This document shows, piece by piece, positions 16,505 to 25,304 of a DNA stretch of 64,000 nucleotides. Every line of letters begins with the position of its first letter. The stretch's first letter is position 1. The stretch is taken from assembly GCF_008017535.1 (NCBI RefSeq), contig NZ_VRUA01000010.1:1-64000 (forward strand). Direction: 5' to 3'. A program made the translations under genes and the position numbers. The notes below the pieces were generated by a model that did no database searches, was not told the origin of the DNA, and was given only the letters and a program-made list of their open reading frames with translations. Source of the stretch: Ottowia flava (GTDB lineage: Bacteria > Pseudomonadota > Gammaproteobacteria > Burkholderiales > Burkholderiaceae_C).

Positions 16505-17176
16505 TTGCTTGCGCATGTCGGCGATGACCGCGGCGTAGTCCTTTTGGCCGAAGATCGCGCTGCCGGCGACGAAGGTGTCGGCGCCCGCGTCGGCCACCTG
16601 GCGGATGTTGCTGGCCTTGATGCCGCCGTCCACTTCCAGGCGGATATCGCGCCCGCTGGCGTTGATGCGGCGGCGCGCGTCTTCGATCTTGCGCAGCGCG
16701 CTGTCGATGAAGGACTGGCCGCCGAAGCCGGGGTTCACGCTCATGATCAGGATCAGGTCGATGTCGTCGATCAGCCAGTCCAGCACGTCGAGCGGCGCCG
16801 CGGGGTTGAACACCAGGCCCGGCTGGCAGCCGGCCGCGCGGATCGCCTGCACGCTGCGGTGCGCGTGCGGCGTGGCGTCGGGGTGGAAGCTGATGGTGTT
16901 GGCGCCGGCTTGGGCAAAGGCCTGGGCCAGCGCGTCGACGGGCTGCACCATCATGTGCACGTCCATCGGCACCGGCGTGCCGTCGGCGCGCACGGCGTGC
17001 GGCTTGATGGCTTCACAGATCATGGGGCCGAAGGTCAGGTTGGGCACGTAATGGTTGTCCATCACGTCGAAATGGATCCAGTCGGCGCCGGCGGCAATGA
17101 CGTCGCGCACTTCCTCGCCCAGGCGGGCGAAGTCGGCCGACAGGATGGACGGGGCGATGCGGTAGGTGGTGCTCAT
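16493..17176 (-). CDS. rpe: Ribulose-phosphate 3-epimerase
   Basis: Interconverts ribulose-5-phosphate and xylulose-5-phosphate. 227 residues forming a TIM barrel: [32 protein letters not shown] (metal-binding His and Asp), MVNPGFGGQ-like [12 protein letters not shown], and [12 protein letters not shown]. The start MSTTYRIAP at 17176 is chosen by homology; no Shine-Dalgarno is seen, but GACAAT lies 8 nt upstream, suggesting a leaderless message. The last codons and the TAG come from an R1 copy. It is divergent from apaG, as in relatives, where gph and trpE usually follow. Confidence 0.95.
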   Translation of the reverse strand: MSTTYRIAPSILSADFARLGEEVRDVIAAGADWIHFDVMDNHYVPNLTFGPMICEAIKPHAVRADGTPVPMDVHMMVQPVDALAQAFAQAGANTISFHPDATPHAHRSVQAIRAAGCQPGLVFNPAAPLDVLDWLIDDIDLILIMSVNPGFGGQSFIDSALRKIEDARRRINASGRDIRLEVDGGIKASNIRQVADAGADTFVAGSAIFGQKDYAAVIADMRKQLQK

Positions 17177-17184
17177 GGGCCGCG

Positions 17185-17190
17185 ATTGTC
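17185..17190 (-). promoter_or_regulatory. -10-like hexamer 8 nt before the rpe start
   Basis: GACAAT on the minus strand, followed by CGCGGCCC and the ATG, the same string that precedes purU at 37315. A start site 7-8 nt downstream would fall on the ATG. Confidence 0.4.
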
Positions 17191-17240
17191 GCGCAGCGGC
17201 CCCAGCAGCCGCGTCAGGTCGCCCGTTTACCATTGGCGAC

Positions 17241-17636
17241 ATGGCCAAATACCAGTTTCAGGTGGAAGTCGAGCCCCAGTTCCTGCCCGATCAGTCGCAG
17301 CCAGAGCAGGAGCAGTACGGCTTTGCCTACACCATCACCGTGCACAACACGGGCGACACGGCGGCGCAGCTGATCTCGCGCCACTGGGTCATCACCGACG
17401 CGCGCGGGCATGTGGAAGAGGTCAAAGGCTTGGGCGTGGTCGGCCAGCAGCCGCTGCTGCAGCCGGGCGAGGCCTTCCAGTACACCAGCGCCTGCCGCCT
17501 GCGCACGCCCAGTGGCACCATGCACGGCACCTACTTCTGCGTGGCCGAAGATGGCGAGCGCTTTGACGCCGATATCCCCATGTTCGTGCTGGACGCCCAT
17601 GGCGAGGGCGCTGGCACGGCGCGGGTGCTGCACTGA
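17241..17636 (+). CDS. apaG: ApaG-family (Co2+/Mg2+ efflux-associated) protein
   Basis: 131 residues, a single fibronectin-like beta domain typical of Apa[48 protein letters not shown], and GTMHGTYFC. ApaG has been linked to cobalt/magnesium resistance in Salmonella, but its biochemical role is unsettled. It is divergent from rpe across 64 bp. TACCAT lies 7 nt before the ATG with no Shine-Dalgarno, suggesting a leaderless transcript. Confidence 0.93.
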   Translation: MAKYQFQVEVEPQFLPDQSQPEQEQYGFAYTITVHNTGDTAAQLISRHWVITDARGHVEEVKGLGVVGQQPLLQPGEAFQYTSACRLRTPSGTMHGTYFCVAEDGERFDADIPMFVLDAHGEGAGTARVLH

Positions 17637-17680
17637 GCGCGCGCCCGGCTTTTTTGTTCCTGCTCTCGATCGCTTGAACC

Positions 17681-19771
17681 ATGGCGAGCTCCCAGCTTGA
17701 CCTGATCGAACTGCTGCGCGCCATCGACCCCGAGGCGCCGCTGGCCGAGCGCCACCTGTGGCTGATGCGCCTGTTGGACTGGGTGCGCGGCGACACCGAA
17801 GACCCGGACATGGCGGTGGCGCGCGTGCGCATGCTGATCGATGCGGCCGAGGTTCGCCCGGAGTGGCTGAAGCTCTGGCACCACTGGTGGGAGGAGTTTC
17901 TGACCACCATCGACGCGACGCCGCTGCTGGCGGACCTGGGTTTTGCACCGCAGGGCGCGCTGATGAGCGAGCTGGTGCACCGCCTGCGCCGCAAGCTGAT
18001 GCCACCAACGCCAGAGACCACCGACCTGAGCGAGCTGTTTCCGCTGCTGTTTCCGACCGATTTCGACGCCAAATGGCTGCGCGCGCTTGACGCGCGCACG
18101 CTGACGCGCCTGCGCACCGTGCTGTTTCGCGCCGCGCCCGACGCGCCGCCACCGAACATCAACGACTACGCGATGCGCACGGTGATGGACGCGGTGATGT
18201 TTGCGGTAACGCAGATCTGCGCCATCGGCCATTCCACGGCGGTGCGCATGCGCATGTCGGAGGACGCCAAGCGCGAGCGCGCGTTCGCTCAGCTGCCGCT
18301 GGCCTTCGTCACCATGCGCGAGGCGATCCAGGCGCATGGCCGCCAGAGCGCGCCGGCGCTGATCGCCATCGGCCAGTTGCGCGAGCAGCTGGACGCCTGT
18401 CGCGCGGCCGCCTCCACGGTCTACACGCACCTCGAAGAACACGGCATTTCGGTGCACATTGAGTTCCAGCTGCGGCAGTTGCGCCAGCGCATCATCCGCG
18501 TCAAGGCGCTGCTGCTGTGCCTGGAAACCGACGCACCCGCTCAGGCGACGACCCAACTGCTGTCGCACCTGGTGCGCGTGGACCAGGATGCGCGCAGCCT
18601 GCGCGCCCTGATGGCGGACAACACCGAACTGCTGGCCGCCAAGGTGACCGAGCGCAACGCCGAAACCGGCCAGCACTACATCACCCGCAACGCCAGCGAG
18701 TACCTGCACATGCTGGGCGCGGCGGCGGGCGGCGGTGCGGTGCTGGCCTGCACCACCTGGATCAAGCTGGTGATCGGCTCGCTCGGCCTGACCGCGTTCT
18801 GGGCTGGCTTGGTGGCGGGCATCAACTACGCGGCCTGCTTCGTGCTGATCATGCTGCTGGGGTGGACCGTCGCCACCAAGCAGCCGGCGATGACCGCCCC
18901 GGCCATGGCGGCGCGCCTGCGCAACATCGGCGCGCCCGGCGCGGCAGACGATTTCGTCGACGAGGTGGTTTACCTGCTGCGCTCGCAGTTCGCCGCGATC
19001 CTGGGCAACGTGGGGGTGGTGGTGCCGGTCGTGATCGGCATCGCCATGCTGATCGAGCGCACCGCCCACCACACGGTGATGGACGGCTACCACGCACAGT
19101 ACACGCTGGCGCAGCACCAAATCTTCGGGCCCACCGCCTTGTTTGCGGCCGCCACAGGCGGCCTGCTGTTCCTCTCCAGCCTGATCGCGGGCTGGGTGGA
19201 AAACTGGTTCGTGTTCCATCGGCTGGACTCCGTGATTGCGCATCACCCGCGCGTCACGCGCTGGCTGGGCGCCGAGCGTGCGCGGCGCTGGGGCGCGTAC
19301 TGGCGCCAGCGCATTTCCAGCTACGCCGCCAACATCTCGCTGGGACTCATGCTGGGCCTGGTGCCCCCGGTGCTGGGCTTCTTCGGCATTCCGTTCGAGG
19401 TGCGTCACGTCACGCTGGTCGCCGGGCAGGTCGGGGCGGCAGCACACGAAATCGGTCCGCAGGTGATTCACCGAGCCATGTTCTGGGGTGCGGTAGGCGG
19501 CATTGCCATTACGGGGCTGATGAACCTGGCGTTCAGTTTCCTGCTGGCCTTCCGCCTGGCGCTGACCGCGCAGAACATCGGCGCCGTCAACCGCAAGCGG
19601 CTGTACGTCGCCCTTCGCCGCCGCATGCTGCGCCAGCCTCTGTCGTTCGTGCTGCCGGTGCGGCTCAAGCACCGGCCTCAGGCCACTGAAGCCGAGCCAG
19701 ACGCCGCCCCTGCGTCCGACGCACCGGTCGGCGGCGACAAGCCCTTGGAGCCACCATCGCCGCCAAGGTAG
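17681..19771 (+). CDS. Multi-span membrane protein of the Gcr (so-called site-specific recombinase) family
   Basis: 696 residues. A helical cytoplasmic N-terminal part (1-340) precedes six or so hydrophobic segments between about 345 and 640 (for example AAAGGGAVLACTTWIKLVIG, GNVGVVVPVVIGIAMLI, ISLGLMLGLVPPVLGFFGIP). The family is labelled site-specific recombinase Gcr in databases, after a neisserial study, but no recombinase motif (Tyr or Ser type) is visible and the membrane topology argues against it. Real function is unknown. It follows apaG by 44 bp and may share its transcript. Confidence 0.8.
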   Translation: MASSQLDLIELLRAIDPEAPLAERHLWLMRLLDWVRGDTEDPDMAVARVRMLIDAAEVRPEWLKLWHHWWEEFLTTIDATPLLADLGFAPQGALMSELVHRLRRKLMPPTPETTDLSELFPLLFPTDFDAKWLRALDARTLTRLRTVLFRAAPDAPPPNINDYAMRTVMDAVMFAVTQICAIGHSTAVRMRMSEDAKRERAFAQLPLAFVTMREAIQAHGRQSAPALIAIGQLREQLDACRAAASTVYTHLEEHGISVHIEFQLRQLRQRIIRVKALLLCLETDAPAQATTQLLSHLVRVDQDARSLRALMADNTELLAAKVTERNAETGQHYITRNASEYLHMLGAAAGGGAVLACTTWIKLVIGSLGLTAFWAGLVAGINYAACFVLIMLLGWTVATKQPAMTAPAMAARLRNIGAPGAADDFVDEVVYLLRSQFAAILGNVGVVVPVVIGIAMLIERTAHHTVMDGYHAQYTLAQHQIFGPTALFAAATGGLLFLSSLIAGWVENWFVFHRLDSVIAHHPRVTRWLGAERARRWGAYWRQRISSYAANISLGLMLGLVPPVLGFFGIPFEVRHVTLVAGQVGAAAHEIGPQVIHRAMFWGAVGGIAITGLMNLAFSFLLAFRLALTAQNIGAVNRKRLYVALRRRMLRQPLSFVLPVRLKHRPQATEAEPDAAPASDAPVGGDKPLEPPSPPR

Positions 19772-19824
19772 CCGCCACCCGGCGCTGCGGTTAGGATCGA
19801 CCGACAACTTCGAGGACTCGCCGC

Positions 19825-21120
19825 TTGACAGATCAACTGACGTCCGGCTGGGTCGCTGCATGGAGCAACACCCCGGGCCCGCAAGCGTTGGAATGGGCCT
19901 TGCTGCTGGCGGTGGCCACGCTGGCTGGCCATTGGGTGCAGCGTTACACCCAGCTTCCCAAGATCATTGGCTACGCCGTCGTCGGTGCCATCACCGGCTG
20001 GCTCGGCGTTGCGGGCGCTACCTGGCCGCTGCAGGGCGTGGGCCTGTTCCTGCTGGAGCTGGGCATTGCCGTGGTGCTGTTCGACGCCGGCGCGCGGCTG
20101 TCGCTGCGCTGGCTGCGCCACAACCCGATGGTCCTTGTGCAAAGCCTGGCCGAGTCGCTGCTCACCTACGCCGTCGCCTTCCTCACGCTGCGCGCGCTCG
20201 GGCTGGAGCTGACCGTGGTGCGCGCGCTGGCGGTGCTGGCGGTCGCCACCGCGCCGGCGGTGCTGATGCGCGTGGTGTCCGATCTGCGCGCCGACGGTCC
20301 GATGACCGACCGGGCGATTGCCCTGGCTACGCTCAACACGCTCTACACCCTGACCCTCGGAACCGCCATGCTGCGGACGATTGGGCGTGGCGACGGCACG
20401 ATGCTGGCGTCCGTCGGCGGCTCGCTCGGCGTGCTGGGCATCTCCTTGCTGCTGGGCGGCATGCTGGCGGGCTTGCTGGCGCTGGCCTTCCGCATCCTGC
20501 GCGCCACCAGCCAGGACACCGCGGTGGTCATGCTGGCGCTGATCGGCGCCTGCACCGCGATCGCGTCTCCGCTGGGCGGATCGGCGCCGCTGGCCGCGCT
20601 GCTGGGCGGCATCCTGCTCAAGCAGTTCTACCCGCGCCCCTGGGTGTGGCCGCGCCAGCTGGGCACGGCAGCGTCGATGCTGACCATCCTGATGTTCGTG
20701 CTGGTCTCGTCGATGGCCGCGCAGGCCAACTGGCACGGCGCGCTGACCTGGGCGGCCCTCGCGCTGATCGTGGTGCGGGCGCTGGCCAAGGTGGCGAGCC
20801 TGCTGGCGACCGGCTGGGGCAGCGGGCTGTCGCCGCGCAAATCGTTCTGGGTCGGGGTGGCGATGGTGCCGATGTCGTCCGTGGCGCTGCTGCTGACGTC
20901 CCAGTTCGTCAGCGCCTCGCCCAGCATCGGTGAAAAGGTGGCCGCCATCGCGCTGCCGGTGATCCTGATCACCGAACTCATCGGCGCGGTGCTGGTCAGC
21001 CTGGCGCTGTACCGCACCGGCGAAGCGGCCAAGCCCTGGCGCCAGGCCGGCTCACGCGCACCCGAATCGCCCCCTGAGGGCGAACTGGAACCCGACACCG
21101 ACAAAGGCCCGCTGACATGA
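19825..21120 (+). CDS. CPA2-family cation:proton antiporter
   Basis: 431 residues with about 12 hydrophobic segments, of the Na+/H+ exchanger (KefB/NhaP-like CPA2) type: [19 protein letters not shown] near 45, [20 protein letters not shown], and [13 protein letters not shown] where antiporters carry conserved acidic residues. No RCK/TrkA-N domain is present. Start is TTG at 19825 with GAGG 9 nt before. Its TGA overlaps the ATG of the next gene (ATGA), so it is co-translated with the YbdK-type ligase; this pairing suggests a link to glutathione-like thiols, which gate KefB-type systems, but that is inference. Confidence 0.88.
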   Translation: MTDQLTSGWVAAWSNTPGPQALEWALLLAVATLAGHWVQRYTQLPKIIGYAVVGAITGWLGVAGATWPLQGVGLFLLELGIAVVLFDAGARLSLRWLRHNPMVLVQSLAESLLTYAVAFLTLRALGLELTVVRALAVLAVATAPAVLMRVVSDLRADGPMTDRAIALATLNTLYTLTLGTAMLRTIGRGDGTMLASVGGSLGVLGISLLLGGMLAGLLALAFRILRATSQDTAVVMLALIGACTAIASPLGGSAPLAALLGGILLKQFYPRPWVWPRQLGTAASMLTILMFVLVSSMAAQANWHGALTWAALALIVVRALAKVASLLATGWGSGLSPRKSFWVGVAMVPMSSVALLLTSQFVSASPSIGEKVAAIALPVILITELIGAVLVSLALYRTGEAAKPWRQAGSRAPESPPEGELEPDTDKGPLT

Positions 21121-22235
21121 GCCTGGAGCCCTTTGGCCAGTCCGAGGCCCTGACGATCGGCGTGGAGCTGGAGCTTCAGCTCGTCAACACGCACGACTAC
21201 AACCTGACGCACTACGCCGACGACATGCTGCGCCTGATGGCCAAGCGCGAGCTGCCCGGCAGCGTGGTGCCCGAGATGACCGCCGGCATGATCGAGATAT
21301 CGACCGGCGTCTGCCACACCTGGCAGGAGGCGCTGGGCCAGCTGCAGCAGATCCGCGACGCGCTGGTCCAGTGCGCCGACAAGCTGGGCATTGCCGTGGT
21401 CGGCGGCGGCACGCACCCGTTCCAGCAGTGGCACCAGCAGCGCATCTACGACAAGCCGCGTTTTCACCAGCTGTCGCAGCTGTACGGCTACCTGACCAAG
21501 CAGTTCACCATCTTCGGCCAGCATGTGCACGTGGGCTGTCCCGACGCCGATTCGGCGCTGTACACGCTGCACTGCATGTCGCGCTACATCCCGCACTTCA
21601 TCGCATTGGCGGCATCCAGCCCTTATGTGCAGGCGCAGGACACGGCGTTCGATTCGGCGCGGCTGAACTCGGTGTTCGCATTCCCACTGTCAGGGCGCGC
21701 GCCCTGTCTGCTGACCTGGACGGAATTCGAGCAGTACTTCGACAAGATGACGCACACCGGCGTCGTCAAGAGCATGAAGGACTTCTATTGGGACATCCGC
21801 CCCAAGCCCGAGTACGGCACGATCGAAGTGCGCGTGTTCGACACCCCGCTGACGGTGGAGCGCGCTGCCGCGCTGGCCGGCCTGGTGCAGTCGTTGGCCG
21901 CCTGGTTCCAGTCCGAGCGGCCCTTCACCCCGGTCGAAGACGACTACCTGGTCTACAGCTACAACCGCTTTCAGGCCTGCCGCTTCGGGCTGGACGCGGT
22001 CTATGTAGACCCCGCTACGGGCGAGCACCTGCCGCTGCGCGAGCACCTGCTGGGCACGATGGATCGGCTGGCGCCGTTTGCGGCAGCGCGCGGTGCCACC
22101 GACGCCCTGGCCGCGTTGCGCCAGGTCGTGACCGAAGACCGCAACGACGCGCGCTGGCTGCGCGAACGCCAGGCGCGCGAGCACCTGCTGGGCGAAGTCA
22201 TCCGCCAAGCCAGCCTGCGCTTTCGGGGTCAATAA
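21117..22235 (+). CDS. YbdK-family carboxylate-amine ligase (glutamate-cysteine ligase type 2)
   Basis: 372 residues of the YbdK/GCS2 family, which has weak gamma-glutamylcysteine synthetase activity in E. coli. Signatures: [12 protein letters not shown] (13-24), [32 protein letters not shown] and [20 protein letters not shown]. Overlaps the antiporter stop by 4 bp and is followed after 108 bp by an amidotransferase that may cleave gamma-glutamyl compounds. The three form a likely operon. True physiological substrate is unknown. Confidence 0.92.
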   Translation: MSLEPFGQSEALTIGVELELQLVNTHDYNLTHYADDMLRLMAKRELPGSVVPEMTAGMIEISTGVCHTWQEALGQLQQIRDALVQCADKLGIAVVGGGTHPFQQWHQQRIYDKPRFHQLSQLYGYLTKQFTIFGQHVHVGCPDADSALYTLHCMSRYIPHFIALAASSPYVQAQDTAFDSARLNSVFAFPLSGRAPCLLTWTEFEQYFDKMTHTGVVKSMKDFYWDIRPKPEYGTIEVRVFDTPLTVERAAALAGLVQSLAAWFQSERPFTPVEDDYLVYSYNRFQACRFGLDAVYVDPATGEHLPLREHLLGTMDRLAPFAAARGATDALAALRQVVTEDRNDARWLRERQAREHLLGEVIRQASLRFRGQ

Positions 22236-22245
22236 AGGAGCGCCG

Positions 22246-22347
22246 ATGCGAGCGCTGTCACGCTTGTACACAGCCCGCCCGGAACCAGGGCGACGCCGCC
22301 ACCGTCTGACAAACCCCCGCGTTTCACGTCACAATCTCTCACCATGA
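22246..22347 (+). CDS. Possible 33-residue ORF before the amidotransferase gene
   Basis: ATG at 22246 is preceded by AAAGGAG 5 nt upstream, the best Shine-Dalgarno in the vicinity. The ORF encodes MRALSRLYTARPEPGRRRHR and 13 more residues, very Arg-rich. Its TGA overlaps the ATG of the next gene. The geometry suggests a translated coupling peptide; the composition gives no function and it may be a chance ORF. The next gene also has its own -10-like CACAAT. Confidence 0.3.
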   Translation: MRALSRLYTARPEPGRRRHRLTNPRVSRHNLSP

Positions 22348-23192
22348 CCTTGCGCATCGGCATCTCCGCCCGTCTGTTGCACGCTCCCCCGCCCGGTATG
22401 GGCCTGCCGCTCAAACGGCTGCAATACCTCGAGAGCAACATGGCGCACTGGATCATGAACTACGGCGTCGTCGCGCTGATGATCCCCTTCATCGACCAGC
22501 GCACGCCCACCCTGCGTAAACGCCCACCCACGGCCGATCTGGTCGAAAACCTGGACGGTCTGGTGCTGCAGGGCGGCGTCGACATCAGCGCCGAAACCTA
22601 CGGCGCCAAGCCCTGGAAGACCGACCCCGAGGCCGACCCGATCCGCGACGAATACGAGCTGGACCTGCTGCGCGGCTTCATCGGCGCGGGCAAGCCGGTG
22701 CTGGGCATCTGCCGCGGCGCGCAGCTGCTGAACGTGTACTTTGGCGGCACGCTGGTGCAGGACATCCCCTCGCTGTGGCCCGGCGCCATCCCACACCAGG
22801 ACACCGTCACCTACGACCGGCTGACGCACGAAGTGCACTTCGTGCCCGGCTCGCTGCTGTCCGACATCTACGGTTACGAGCCGCAGCGCGTCACCAGCAT
22901 CCACCACCAGTGCGTGGACGAGCTGGGCCGCGGCCTGGTGATCGAGGCGCGCAGCCCGATCGACCGCGTACCCGAAGCCATCCGCCACACCGGCTACCCG
23001 TTTGTCGTCGGCGTGCAGTGGCACCCCGAATTCCACCTGGCCGGTCAGGACGAACCGTTGAACGCGCTGGACAGTGGCCCTCTGATGATGTCGTTTCTGA
23101 AAGCCGCCGCGCGCCGCGCCGGCCGCATGCGCCGCCTGACCGATGGCGTGGCGCGCGTGCGCGAACGCGCCAATGTGTTCGGCGGCCGCTGA
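22344..23192 (+). CDS. Class I glutamine amidotransferase-like hydrolase (peptidase C26, gamma-glutamyl hydrolase type)
   Basis: 282 residues related to PuuD-type gamma-glutamyl-GABA hydrolases. Nucleophile C123 in PVLGICRGAQLLN, catalytic His/Glu in GVQWHPEF near 230, and the oxyanion region LVLQGGVDISAETYG. The C-terminal 40 residues are basic. The downstream position after YbdK suggests turnover of gamma-glutamyl products. CACAAT lies 8 nt before the ATG with no Shine-Dalgarno. Confidence 0.88.
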   Translation: MTLRIGISARLLHAPPPGMGLPLKRLQYLESNMAHWIMNYGVVALMIPFIDQRTPTLRKRPPTADLVENLDGLVLQGGVDISAETYGAKPWKTDPEADPIRDEYELDLLRGFIGAGKPVLGICRGAQLLNVYFGGTLVQDIPSLWPGAIPHQDTVTYDRLTHEVHFVPGSLLSDIYGYEPQRVTSIHHQCVDELGRGLVIEARSPIDRVPEAIRHTGYPFVVGVQWHPEFHLAGQDEPLNALDSGPLMMSFLKAAARRAGRMRRLTDGVARVRERANVFGGR

Positions 23193-23219
23193 GCGCGCCT
23201 TAGGCGGTAGGCAATCGGC

Positions 23220-24248
23220 GTGGGCGAATTCGACCTGATCGCGCGTTATTTCAAGCGAAAAACGCCCTCCGCCCTACAGCCACCTGCGCCATCAGCTACC
23301 AATTCGGTAGCAATTGAAGCACCGCCCATTGCTCTCGGCATTGGCGACGACTGCGCTCTCCTCACCCCCGCACCCGGCCAGCAACTGGCCATCAGCACCG
23401 ACATGCTGGTCAAGGGACGGCACTTCTTCCCTGACGTCGACCCGGCCGCGCTCGGCCACAAGGCCCTGGCCGTCAACCTGAGCGACCTCGCCGCCATGGG
23501 CGCAGAGCCTGTGGCCTTCACCCTGGCGCTGGCCTTGCCGCCTGAGCGCGCCGCCGACGACGCCTGGATGAGCGCTTTCGCCCAAGGCCTGTTCGCCCTG
23601 GCCGACGAACACCGCTGCCCCCTGATCGGCGGCGACACCACGGCCGGGCCGCTCAACATCTGCATCACCGTCTTTGGCCAGATCCCCGTTGGCCAGGCCT
23701 TGCGCCGCGACGGCGCCCAGCCGGGCGACGATATCTGGGTCAGCGGCACCCTGGGCGAAGCGCGCCTGGCCCTGCTCGCCCTGCAAGGCCAGATCGAGTT
23801 GGCGCCCGAGCGGCTGGCCGTGCTGCGTGAGCGGCTGGAGCGCCCCATTCCGCGCATCGCGCTCGGCCGGGCGCTGCGAGCCATCGCCACCAGCGCGATG
23901 GACCTGAGCGACGGCTTGTCGGGCGACTTGACGCACATGGCTGTCGCCAGCGGGGTGGGCGCGGTGCTGGACAGCATGGCGCTGGGCAAGGCGGTGGGCC
24001 CGGTGGCCGAGTGCGTCAGTCCCCGACCGGCAGACCCAGTTTCACTTGCCCTGACAGGCGGCGACGACTATGAGTTGCTGTTCACCGCATCGCCCGGCCA
24101 GCGAGACACGGTGAACGCCCTGGCTGTGGCGTCTGCGCTGCCGCTCACCCGCATCGGTCAGATCCGATCAGGCAGTGGGCTCTGGCTGGACGACGGCGCG
24201 GGCGGCCAGTCCGCCATCGCGCGCACCGGGTACGACCATTTCGCGTGA
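23220..24248 (+). CDS. thiL: Thiamine-monophosphate kinase with an R1 insertion
   Basis: Phosphorylates thiamine monophosphate to the diphosphate cofactor. 342 residues, GTG start at 23220. Family motifs: GEFDLIARYF (2-11), GIGDDCALL (40-48), STDMLVKGRHF, LGHKALAVNLSDLAAMGA, GGDTTAGPLNI, MDLSDGLSGDL and LTGGDDYELLF. Between RYF and ALGIGDD lie about 24 extra residues (10-33), exactly where an R1 copy sits (23248-23317). The enzyme should tolerate this because it is an exposed N-terminal loop. It starts 28 bp after the amidotransferase gene. Confidence 0.95.
   Translation: MGEFDLIARYFKRKTPSALQPPAPSATNSVAIEAPPIALGIGDDCALLTPAPGQQLAISTDMLVKGRHFFPDVDPAALGHKALAVNLSDLAAMGAEPVAFTLALALPPERAADDAWMSAFAQGLFALADEHRCPLIGGDTTAGPLNICITVFGQIPVGQALRRDGAQPGDDIWVSGTLGEARLALLALQGQIELAPERLAVLRERLERPIPRIALGRALRAIATSAMDLSDGLSGDLTHMAVASGVGAVLDSMALGKAVGPVAECVSPRPADPVSLALTGGDDYELLFTASPGQRDTVNALAVASALPLTRIGQIRSGSGLWLDDGAGGQSAIARTGYDHFA
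23248..23317 (-). repeat. R1 repeat inside thiL
   Basis: Minus strand reads TTGGTAGCTGATGGCGCAGG, TGGCTGTAGGGCGG ... TTCGCTTGAAAT, a clear R1. It keeps the frame and encodes thiL residues 10-33. Confidence 0.85.
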
Positions 24249-24273
24249 CGCGGCGGCGAGCCGCGCGCTGCGC

Positions 24274-25242
24274 TCAGTCCAGCTTGACGCCCGCCCGCTT
24301 GATGACCGCGCCCCAGCGCTCGCTTTCGGCGCGGGACATGGCCTGGAACTGCTGGGGCGTTCCGGGCAGGGCTTCAATGCCGTATTCCTGCATGCGCTTG
24401 ACCACAGCCGGGTCTTGCAGCGCCTTGTTGATGGTGGTGTTGAGCCGTGCGACGACATCGCTCGGCAGTCCCGCCGGGCCGACCATGCCCTGAAACGCGT
24501 AGACCTCGGCATCGCTCACGCCGCTTTCTGCGAGGGTGGGCAGGTCCGGCAGTTGCGCCACCCGCTTGGCCGAGCCGATGGCCAACGCGCGCACCTTGCC
24601 GCTGCTGATGGCCGGCAGGCCAGCGGGCAGATCGAGGAACATGCACGGGACCTGGCCACCCATCACATCCTGCAAGGCAGGCGCCGCACCCTTGTACGGA
24701 ATGTGCGTGAGCGAGGTCTTGGTGCGCTCCTGGAACAGCTCCATCGCCAAGTGGTGGGGCGAGCCATTGCCGGGCGACGCGCAGTTGACCTTGCCCGGGT
24801 GGGCGCGCACGTAAGCGAGAAAGTCCTTGAACGTCTTGGCCTCGAATTGGGGGTTGACCACAAGCGCCAGGGGAAAGCGCCCAAACGCGCCAACGAAAGT
24901 GAAGTCCTTGGTGGGGTTGAACGGCAGCTTGCTGAACAGGTGCTCATTGAAGGCCAGCAGCGCGTTATCGGCAGACATGACCGTGTAGCCGTCGGGTTTG
25001 GCCTTGGCCGTGAGGTCCGCGCCAATGTTCGTCGCTGCGCCGGGGCGGTTGTCCACGATGATCGCCTGGCCCAGCTGCGGGCGCATGGCCTCGGCGATGG
25101 CGCGCGCCAGCACGTCGGTGCCGCCGCCGGCGGGGTAGGGCACGATCCACTTGATCTGCTGGGCGGGCCAGCCCTGGGCACGCACGCCGGCACTGGCGGC
25201 CAAGCCAGCCGCGGCCAGGGAAAGCCATTCACGTCGTTGCAT
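24274..25242 (-). CDS. TctC/Bug-family periplasmic solute-binding protein
   Basis: 322 residues with a signal peptide (MQRREWLSLAAAGLAASAGV, cleaved near VRAQ) and the Bug fold: IKWIVPYPAGGGTDVLARAI, VDNRPGAATNIGAD, and HIPYKGAAPALQDVMGGQV. Bug proteins are very abundant in Burkholderiales and bind carboxylic acids for tripartite tricarboxylate transporters, though many are orphans; no TctA/TctB is nearby. Start ATG at 25242 has AGGAGA 7 nt upstream. It follows a FAH-family gene on the same strand, so the ligand may be that enzyme's substrate or product. Confidence 0.92.
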   Translation of the reverse strand: MQRREWLSLAAAGLAASAGVRAQGWPAQQIKWIVPYPAGGGTDVLARAIAEAMRPQLGQAIIVDNRPGAATNIGADLTAKAKPDGYTVMSADNALLAFNEHLFSKLPFNPTKDFTFVGAFGRFPLALVVNPQFEAKTFKDFLAYVRAHPGKVNCASPGNGSPHHLAMELFQERTKTSLTHIPYKGAAPALQDVMGGQVPCMFLDLPAGLPAISSGKVRALAIGSAKRVAQLPDLPTLAESGVSDAEVYAFQGMVGPAGLPSDVVARLNTTINKALQDPAVVKRMQEYGIEALPGTPQQFQAMSRAESERWGAVIKRAGVKLD

Positions 25243-25253
25243 CAAAGTCTCCT

Positions 25254-25304
25254 GAATTGATAGCTGCCCGCGCCGACTGCGCATGGGCTAGGGGGTATAT
25301 TGAA
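25254..25304 (+). repeat. R1 repeat, shortened, over the FAH gene stop
   Basis: Reads ATTGATAGCTGCCCGCGC then GGGCTAGGGGG and TATTGAA. The TAG stop of the FAH-family gene (25288-25290, minus strand) lies inside it. Confidence 0.65.

Noticed and set aside
17681-19771. Evidence of a mobile element from a site-specific recombinase gene
   Set aside because: The protein has no recombinase motifs and no attachment sites or cargo are present; the label comes from family history.
17531-19861. A 776-codon open frame on the minus strand across the Gcr gene
   Set aside because: Antisense to a full-length conserved gene; composition is Gln/Arg/His rich and no domain is recognisable.
24175-25260. A long plus-strand open frame over the TctC gene
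   Set aside because: Shadow of a well-conserved minus-strand gene with signal peptide and Bug motifs.
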